Below the pieces are notes generated by a model. The model was given only the letters and a program-made list of their open reading frames with translations. It did not search any database and had not been told where the DNA came from. A program made the translations under genes and the position numbers. Positions 24,905-32,206 of a stretch of DNA of 32,206 bases are shown here, in pieces. Numbering within the stretch: position 1 is the first letter of the stretch; each line of letters begins with the position of its first letter. Source of the stretch: Microbacteriaceae bacterium (GTDB lineage: Bacteria; Actinomycetota; Actinomycetes; Actinomycetales; Microbacteriaceae); NCBI GenBank assembly GCA_025463565.1, contig JAODAT010000152.1, positions 1-32,206 on the forward strand, in the 5' to 3' direction.

Positions 24905-26677
24905 TTACTTCGAGACGTACATCGCCCCGAGGTCCGGGTAGTAGCTGGAAGCGACGTCCGGAAGGAAGCCGCCCAGCTTGGACCCATAGATGAAGTAGTT
25001 GTTCTGGTTGGCGAGCGGTACATACGCGCCATCCTTCGCAGCCGTGTCATCGGCCTGGTTCAGCAGCTTCTGCTGCGTCGCCGGGTCGGTCGATGCACTT
25101 GCCTGCTTGATCAGACCGTCAACCGTCTTGTTGCTGTAGAAACCGTAGTTGAAGCCGACACCGAAGGTGGCTCCCTTCGGGTTCGACTGCAGGATCGGCG
25201 GTACGACGGCGAACAGCGACGGCCAGTCAGCGGCCCAGCCGGCGAAGAACACGTCGAACGGCTTCGGGTCGGAACCAACCTGGGCGTAGTAGCCCGGCTT
25301 GGCGCTCTTCGAGATCGGGACGAGGGTGACCTTGAACCCGGCAGCTTCCCAGCTCTGCTGCAGCGTGGCTGCAACCTGCTCGATAACCGTCGACGTGTCG
25401 GAGAAGGCGAAGCGGATGGACGGCGTCTTGCCGGCCAGGAGCTTCTTGGCCGCGGCCGGGTCGCCGGCTGCGGGGATCTTCGACAGCGAGTTCTGCTGGA
25501 AGCCGGGGATGGCTCCTGCAACGATCGTCGACGTCGGGGTGCCCCACTTGCTGCCACCCTCTGCCTTGATCACGTCAGCCCGGTTGGTCGCCTCGATCAG
25601 CGCGCTACGAACCGTCGGGTCCGTGAGCGTGTTCGAGTTGATCTCGAGGAAGCGGGTGTACGGCGAGGTGCTGGTGACAACACGGCTCGACTGTGCATCC
25701 GAGATCTCCGAGTACTTGTCGGACGGGATGTTCAGCGGCGTGAAGGCCGACTGGTCCGAGCTCGAATCGGCGATCAGGCGCTCGGTGATGGTCTCCGGGC
25801 TGTCAACGAACTCGAACTTGACGGTGTCGGGGTATGCACCACGCGTCGTAGCCGGAGTGTCGGTCGATGCCTTGTACTCCGAGTTACGGACGAAGGTTCC
25901 ACCGGTCTGCGGGTCGAACGTACCGGACAGCTTGTACGGGCCGTCCGAGTTGACCGTGAACAGGTTGGCGGTGCCCTTGTCGAACGACTTCTCGTAAGGG
26001 TCGGTCGAGAACAGTGCTGCCGCTGCGCTCGGGAAGTCCGGCCATGCGTTCTGGAAGTGGTACGTGATGGTGTTACCCGAGCACGAAGCCGCCTTGTCGA
26101 AGTGCGCCTGCGCGGTTGCCGAGCCGGTCAGCGGACCGGTGTACTCGGTCGACAGGTCGTAGCTCGGGTCGCTCGGGTCGATGAGGTTGTAGCCGCCATC
26201 GCCGAAGTAGGTGAGGCCAACGCCACCGCCGCCAGCGACCAGGGACGCGTCATAGCCGCGTGAGAGGCCGTACTGGAGGTCGGCACAGGTGATGGTCGTG
26301 CCGTCCTGCCACTTCAGTCCGCTCTTCAGCGTGTACGACCAGGTCTTTCCCTTGTCCTTGGTGGTACCCGTGTTGGTGGCCAGATCGGCGACCGGGGTCG
26401 GGTTCTTGTCCTTGGTGATCGGGAACGCGGTGAGACCGCGGTAGACGATGCGACGGAAACCGGCGATTTCCTCACCGAGGTATACGCCCACCGGGTCGGT
26501 AGCTTCGAACTCGCCCGAGACGTCGAGCCAGGTGACCGTTCCACCCTTGACTGCTGTGCCGGAGCCGGCGCTGGGGGACGTTGTGCCGCCACCACCGCTC
26601 GAGCAGGCCGTGATACCTACGGCAAGGACGCCGATAACGGCGACCACCGCGGTTCGCGACAACCACTTTCTTGTCAT
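24905..26677 (-). CDS. Peptide-binding lipoprotein of the ABC transporter (SBP family 5)
   Basis: 590 residues. The signal peptide MTRKWLSRTAVVAVIGVLAV ends in lipobox ITAC (C25), then a G/S-rich linker. The family-5 core shows SYTLKSGLKWQDGTTITCAD, SDGPYKLSGTFDPQTGGTFV and a C-terminal half with AFSDTSTVIEQVAATLQQSW. It captures peptides outside the membrane and delivers them to the permeases encoded on each side. ATG 26677 has AGGAG about 9 nt upstream. The gene is flanked by hairpins on both sides (26704–26723 and 24855–24884), consistent with a higher stable transcript level for the binding protein than for the permeases. Confidence 0.93.
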   Translation of the reverse strand: MTRKWLSRTAVVAVIGVLAVGITACSSGGGGTTSPSAGSGTAVKGGTVTWLDVSGEFEATDPVGVYLGEEIAGFRRIVYRGLTAFPITKDKNPTPVADLATNTGTTKDKGKTWSYTLKSGLKWQDGTTITCADLQYGLSRGYDASLVAGGGGVGLTYFGDGGYNLIDPSDPSYDLSTEYTGPLTGSATAQAHFDKAASCSGNTITYHFQNAWPDFPSAAAALFSTDPYEKSFDKGTANLFTVNSDGPYKLSGTFDPQTGGTFVRNSEYKASTDTPATTRGAYPDTVKFEFVDSPETITERLIADSSSDQSAFTPLNIPSDKYSEISDAQSSRVVTSTSPYTRFLEINSNTLTDPTVRSALIEATNRADVIKAEGGSKWGTPTSTIVAGAIPGFQQNSLSKIPAAGDPAAAKKLLAGKTPSIRFAFSDTSTVIEQVAATLQQSWEAAGFKVTLVPISKSAKPGYYAQVGSDPKPFDVFFAGWAADWPSLFAVVPPILQSNPKGATFGVGFNYGFYSNKTVDGLIKQASASTDPATQQKLLNQADDTAAKDGAYVPLANQNNYFIYGSKLGGFLPDVASSYYPDLGAMYVSK

Positions 26678-26703
26678 TGTCAGATTCTCCTTGGTGTTGA
26701 GAT

Positions 26704-26723
26704 GAGGCGCCGGCAGGCGCCTC
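26704..26723 (-). repeat. Intercistronic hairpin upstream of binding-protein gene
   Basis: GAGGCGCC (26704–26711) and GGCGCCTC (26716–26723) are perfect complements with a 4-nt loop. It sits 27 nt before the binding-protein start, just upstream of its AGGAG. It may protect the 5' end of a processed mRNA. Confidence 0.6.
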
Positions 26724-26774
26724 CGATCCGCGACACGTCGCCGCGGAAGCTGAGGTCGTGCGGTGTCGAGCCGA

Positions 26775-27803
<1,029 letters not shown>

Positions 27804-27812
27804 CTGGCTGCC

Positions 27813-27854
27813 TTAGCGCGCGAACGCGTGAAGTGGAGTGTGCGAAGCCGACAT
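27813..27854 (-). CDS. Putative 13-residue leader peptide upstream of the peptide transporter operon
   Basis: The reading frame MSASHTPLHAFAR starts at ATG 27854 behind AAGGAGG (27864–27870), 9 nt away and the best ribosome-binding site in the window. Its TAA stop (27813–27815) is 9 nt before the oppC-type start and is part of that gene's AAGG site. Position and size fit a regulatory upstream ORF. The peptide has two histidines and one arginine but no run of a single amino acid, so a classical attenuation mechanism is not obvious. Confidence 0.55.
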   Translation of the reverse strand: MSASHTPLHAFAR

Positions 27855-27925
27855 GTGGAAGTTCCTCCTTGAGACAACCAGAACGAACACGTCGATGACG
27901 TAATCGCGCCCTGAGCAGTAAACAC

Positions 27926-27954
27926 ATATTAGATACGGAAGCGTTGCTAACCAA
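27926..27954 (-). promoter_or_regulatory. Promoter of the peptide transporter operon
   Basis: On the minus strand TTGGTT (27949–27954) and TAATAT (27926–27931) are 17 bp apart, in an AT-rich tract. It is the best sigma-70-like promoter in the window. Transcription would start near 27919, giving a leader of about 65 nt before the leader ORF. Confidence 0.65.
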
Positions 27955-28085
27955 AACCACAGCTCAATCATTTACATTGCGGAAATATTGCTCTCGGGAT
28001 TATTGCGTGAACGCACGAAACCTGCGCAGAAATCGCGTATTTCGGCGATATACCGCTAAACGTGGGTCTCGGGCAGAGGTTTTGG
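27955..28085. other. AT-rich upstream region of the peptide transporter operon
   Basis: No gene is seen here. The pentamer ATTGC occurs at 27976, 27987 and 28002, and TGCGT-GA-ACGCA (28004–28015) is a short palindrome. These could be regulator sites but match no consensus I can name. Confidence 0.35.
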
Positions 28086-28556
28086 CTAGAGCGGCTTTCT
28101 CATCTGGATACTAGTCGCCGCATAACCAAGTGACTCGTAGAGCCCCCGAGCGACAGCGTTCGACCCGAAAACGTTCAGCCCGATCTCGCTGTGGCCGTCC
28201 TCGCGCGCGAGACGGTCGGCTTCCGCCATCAGGGCGCGACCCCAGCCCTCGCCGCGCCGGGGCGCTACCACCTCGATGTCGTAGATCCACGCCGGGCCGA
28301 CGCCGTCGGGGTTGGGTCCGACCCACAGGATGCCGATTCGCCCGCCCGCCGTGTCCTCGCCGATGACGATGTGCGTTCCGGGGGTCGAGAGCCCCTCAGG
28401 AAGGAGGCGCCGATGGGTCTCCTCCGCGATCCGGCGCGCGTTTTCGAGCGGAATTCCGCGGGCGGCGCTGATATCGTGCGCGTATTCCTCGATCGCCTCG
28501 CTCTCCCACTCGACGAACTCCGCCGACGTCATCGGTCGTATCCCCAGGTCAGCCAT
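28086..28556 (-). CDS. GNAT family N-acetyltransferase
   Basis: 156 residues, a single GNAT domain. IYDIEVVAPRRGEGWGRALM contains strand 4 and the acetyl-CoA-binding RxxGxG/A motif. The C-terminal NVFGSNAVARGLYESLGYA is the standard GNAT motif B region (N..A..LY...GF/Y). The N-terminal helix pair (about 10–60) would form the substrate site. The substrate is not predictable: amines of small molecules, antibiotics or protein N-termini are all possible. ATG 28556 is chosen because TAGGAT lies 7 nt upstream without a ribosome-binding site. It is divergent from the DCC-family gene, with only 42 bp between start codons. Confidence 0.88.
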   Translation of the reverse strand: MADLGIRPMTSAEFVEWESEAIEEYAHDISAARGIPLENARRIAEETHRRLLPEGLSTPGTHIVIGEDTAGGRIGILWVGPNPDGVGPAWIYDIEVVAPRRGEGWGRALMAEADRLAREDGHSEIGLNVFGSNAVARGLYESLGYAATSIQMRKPL

Positions 28557-28563
28557 GGCCAGA

Positions 28564-28569
28564 ATCCTA
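28564..28569 (-). promoter_or_regulatory. -10 box of leaderless GNAT gene
   Basis: TAGGAT on the minus strand with 7 nt (28557–28563) before ATG 28556. Confidence 0.55.
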
Positions 28570-28585
28570 GAACGGGCGCGCGGCG

Positions 28586-28591
28586 TACGAT
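28586..28591 (+). promoter_or_regulatory. -10 box of leaderless DCC-family gene
   Basis: TACGAT on the plus strand with 7 nt (28592–28598) before ATG 28599. It is only 16 bp from the divergent GNAT -10 box. Confidence 0.55.
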
Positions 28592-28598
28592 AGCGACC

Positions 28599-28970
28599 AT
28601 GGCAGCTCTGCTGATTTTCGACGGCGACTGCGGTTTCTGCACGACGGCGGTGAACTGGCTGAAACGCACACTTCCGGCCATGCCGCCGTCGGCACCATTC
28701 CAGTGGACCGAACTCGAGAAGTACGGGCTCACCACGGCAGAGGCATCCGACCGGGTGTGGATGGTCGTCGACGGCCGCAACTACGGCGGTCACCTTGCCG
28801 TCTCGGCGCTTCTGCGGCATCAGCCCTCCGTCTTGTGGCGCTTTGCCGGATGGTTGCTCTGCACTCCGCCGTACTCGTTCGCGACGGCAATCGGCTATCG
28901 GCTGGTCGCGCGATATCGCTACCTGCTGCCGGGCGGAACGCCGGCCTGCGCCGTGCGGCCGCACGCGTGA
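28599..28970 (+). CDS. DCC-family thiol-disulfide oxidoreductase-like protein (DUF393)
   Basis: 123 residues. The N-terminal FDGDCGFCTTAVNWL (7–21) is the DCC/DUF393 signature, with a CxxC pair (C11, C14) in a thioredoxin-like setting. The middle has the family's WMVVDGRNYGGHLAVSALL (edge of the fold). No signal peptide is present, so it should be cytosolic or membrane-associated. The redox partner is unknown; in an organism with mycothiol, that thiol is a possible partner (speculation). ATG 28599 is supported by the leaderless -10 box. Its TGA stop overlaps the next gene's GTG by 4 bp. Confidence 0.88.
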   Translation: MAALLIFDGDCGFCTTAVNWLKRTLPAMPPSAPFQWTELEKYGLTTAEASDRVWMVVDGRNYGGHLAVSALLRHQPSVLWRFAGWLLCTPPYSFATAIGYRLVARYRYLLPGGTPACAVRPHA

Positions 28971-29746
28971 CGTTTCCCCAGCCGGCATTCGAGCTGCCGT
29001 CGCGTGGGCGCATTCGCGCGGAGATCCTGCTCGTTCTCGGTCTGTCGCTCGGCGCCTCGGCCGTCTACTCGATCGTCTCGCTGGCCGACAGCCTCACTCA
29101 GCCCAAACCGCTCTCCTCGCAGACCGCCACACTGAACGGCGCGCTCTCCAACCGCGAGGTGTTCGACTTCATCTACCAGTTCCTCGCGATCTTCTTCGAC
29201 CTGGTTCCCGTCGCCCTGGTCGCCTTTCTGCTCTTGAGCGTGGCGCGTCCGCATTTCGCCCGGCTCGGTCTCACCTTCGACCGTCCGCTGCGCGCCGTGC
29301 TGCTCGGGCTCGGACTCGCCCTGCTGATCGGCATTCCGGGAATCGGTGTCTACCTCGGCAGCCGCGCCCTCGGAATCGGCGTGACAGTCGACCCGTCACC
29401 GCTCGACACCTACTGGTGGACTATCCCCATCCTCGTGCTCTCCGCGCTCCGCTCGGCGCTGCAGGAGGAGATCATCGTCATCGGGTACCTGTTCGCCCGG
29501 CTGCGCGACCTGGGCTGGCGCACCTGGCCGATCATCCTCGTCGCGGCCACGCTGCGCGGCAGCTATCATCTCTACCAGGGCTTCGGCGCCTTCGCCGGCA
29601 ACTTTGCGATGGGTATCGTGTTCGGCTGGCTCTACTCGCGCTACGGGCGCGTGCTCCCGCTCGTGATCGCCCACTTCGTGATCGACACGGCGATTTTCGT
29701 CGGGTACCCGTGGGCGGCATCCGCGTTCCCCGGTCTCTTCCGCTAA
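28967..29746 (+). CDS. CPBP family intramembrane metalloprotease
   Basis: 259 residues with about seven hydrophobic segments. The CAAX-protease/bacteriocin-processing motifs are present: EE at 167–168 in SALQEEIIVIGYLFARL, H201 in LRGSYHLYQG, and HFVID (H236, D240). The common arginine of the EExxxR motif is absent (EEIIVI); R178 lies some turns later. These proteases act in the membrane; known roles include immunity to bacteriocins and protein maturation, with no substrate evident here. GTG 28967 overlaps the DCC gene stop (GTGA), so the two are coupled. Confidence 0.88.
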   Translation: MTFPQPAFELPSRGRIRAEILLVLGLSLGASAVYSIVSLADSLTQPKPLSSQTATLNGALSNREVFDFIYQFLAIFFDLVPVALVAFLLLSVARPHFARLGLTFDRPLRAVLLGLGLALLIGIPGIGVYLGSRALGIGVTVDPSPLDTYWWTIPILVLSALRSALQEEIIVIGYLFARLRDLGWRTWPIILVAATLRGSYHLYQGFGAFAGNFAMGIVFGWLYSRYGRVLPLVIAHFVIDTAIFVGYPWAASAFPGLFR

Positions 29747-29754
29747 TTTCGTCG

Positions 29755-29902
29755 TGGCGGGGGATACGCCGCGTCGCGGCGGTCTGACGAGCGCGTGGCG
29801 GGAGGCGTGCCTCCCTCCACGTGCTCTCAGAGCCGCCGCGAGAATGCGCGGCGGGCGTATCTCCCGCCGCGACATTTCGCGGTGTCGTAACTCCCGCCGC
29901 GA
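29755..29902. repeat. Cluster of REP-like GGCGGGAG repeats
   Basis: A related motif occurs four times between the convergent CPBP and gcvP genes. Two copies are on the plus strand (TGGCGGGGGATACGCC near 29755–29770; TGGCGGGAGGCGTGCC near 29796–29811). Two are on the minus strand (GGCGGGAGATACGCC near 29854–29868; GCGGCGGGAGTTACGAC near 29884–29900). A 12-bp piece CTCCCGCCGCGA is directly repeated at 29861–29872 and 29891–29902. The layout, two direct and two inverted, resembles REP/BIME clusters. No RAYT transposase is in the window. Confidence 0.65.
29794..29821. terminator. Hairpin between convergent CPBP and gcvP genes
   Basis: The 13-base arms 29794–29806 and 29809–29821 pair with one mismatch (C29799/T29816) around a 2-nt loop. 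Placed between converging genes it can terminate both strands, although no U-tract follows. It contains one of the REP-like copies. Confidence 0.55.
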
Positions 29903-29925
29903 AGGTGGCTGCGAGGTGAGCGCCG

Positions 29926-32206
<2,281 letters not shown>

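Noticed and set aside
24683-26263. Long plus-strand open frame opposite the peptide-binding gene
   Set aside because: Arginine/valine/glycine-rich shadow with no motif; the minus-strand SBP is certain.
29861-29902. Two direct 12-bp repeats considered as a CRISPR remnant
   Set aside because: Only two short copies, no third repeat or cas gene; they fit the REP-like cluster.

Overview
The window is a stretch of high-GC actinobacterial chromosome, most likely from the family Microbacteriaceae. The pointers are the codon use, a mycothiol-pathway deacetylase (MshB-type), a DUF3117 micro-protein, a DtxR/IdeR-type iron box, and many leaderless start codons. Gene neighbourhoods also match those known from Mycobacterium tuberculosis: tatB beside an O-methyltransferase; dapE/dapD; dapC–fdx–mshB; and typA beside an LpqW-like lipoprotein. 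I assign no genus or species. No rRNA, tRNA, CRISPR array, transposase or phage gene was seen.

Layout. 1–1923 (minus): a GPH-type MFS transporter translationally coupled to a PLP-dependent decarboxylase that runs off the left edge. 1947–2042: a long imperfect inverted repeat. 2191–3255 (plus): a solo TIR-domain protein of visibly lower GC, the best candidate accessory (defence-like) gene. 3337–4610: tatB, a divergent O-methyltransferase and DUF3117. 4677–7937: a GT-C (PIG-V-like) membrane mannosyltransferase overlapping dapE, with dapD divergent. 7963–11935 (minus): citrate synthase, then an overlapping mshB–ferredoxin–dapC operon. 12023–16087 (plus): the iron-uptake operon efeUOB behind an iron box. 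16094–16204: a strongly structured intergenic element. 16211–17188 (minus): two tandem paralogous lipoproteins. 17299–27803 (minus): typA, an LpqW-like solute-binding lipoprotein, a PH-domain membrane protein and a complete oligopeptide ABC transporter, preceded by a good promoter and a 13-codon leader ORF. 28086–29746: a GNAT acetyltransferase and, divergently, a DCC-type thiol oxidoreductase coupled to a CPBP membrane protease. 29755–29902: a cluster of REP-like repeats. 29926–32206 (minus): glycine decarboxylase gcvP, cut by the right edge.

How the genes fit together. DapC, DapD and DapE are three steps of the succinylase route from tetrahydrodipicolinate to diaminopimelate, for lysine and cell wall. 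The dapE and dapD start codons face each other across a 40-bp gap with back-to-back promoters. EfeU, EfeO and EfeB form one iron-uptake machine; EfeB carries a Tat signal and tatB lies in the same window. The iron box sits in the region shared with the divergent mycothiol gene. The peptide transporter operon carries two different family-5 binding lipoproteins, one of them resembling LpqW next to typA.

A recurrent signal in this window is the start-site architecture. Nine genes (MFS, TIR, tatB, dapE, dapD, gltA, mshB, GNAT, DCC) have a TANNNT box exactly 6 or 7 nt before an ATG/GTG, which is the signature of leaderless transcripts. I used it to choose several starts. No wholly new multi-gene system is evident. 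The strongest leads are the TIR gene with its nearby hairpin, the leader peptide of the peptide transporter, the structured intergenic repeats, and the mshB membrane-domain fusion.
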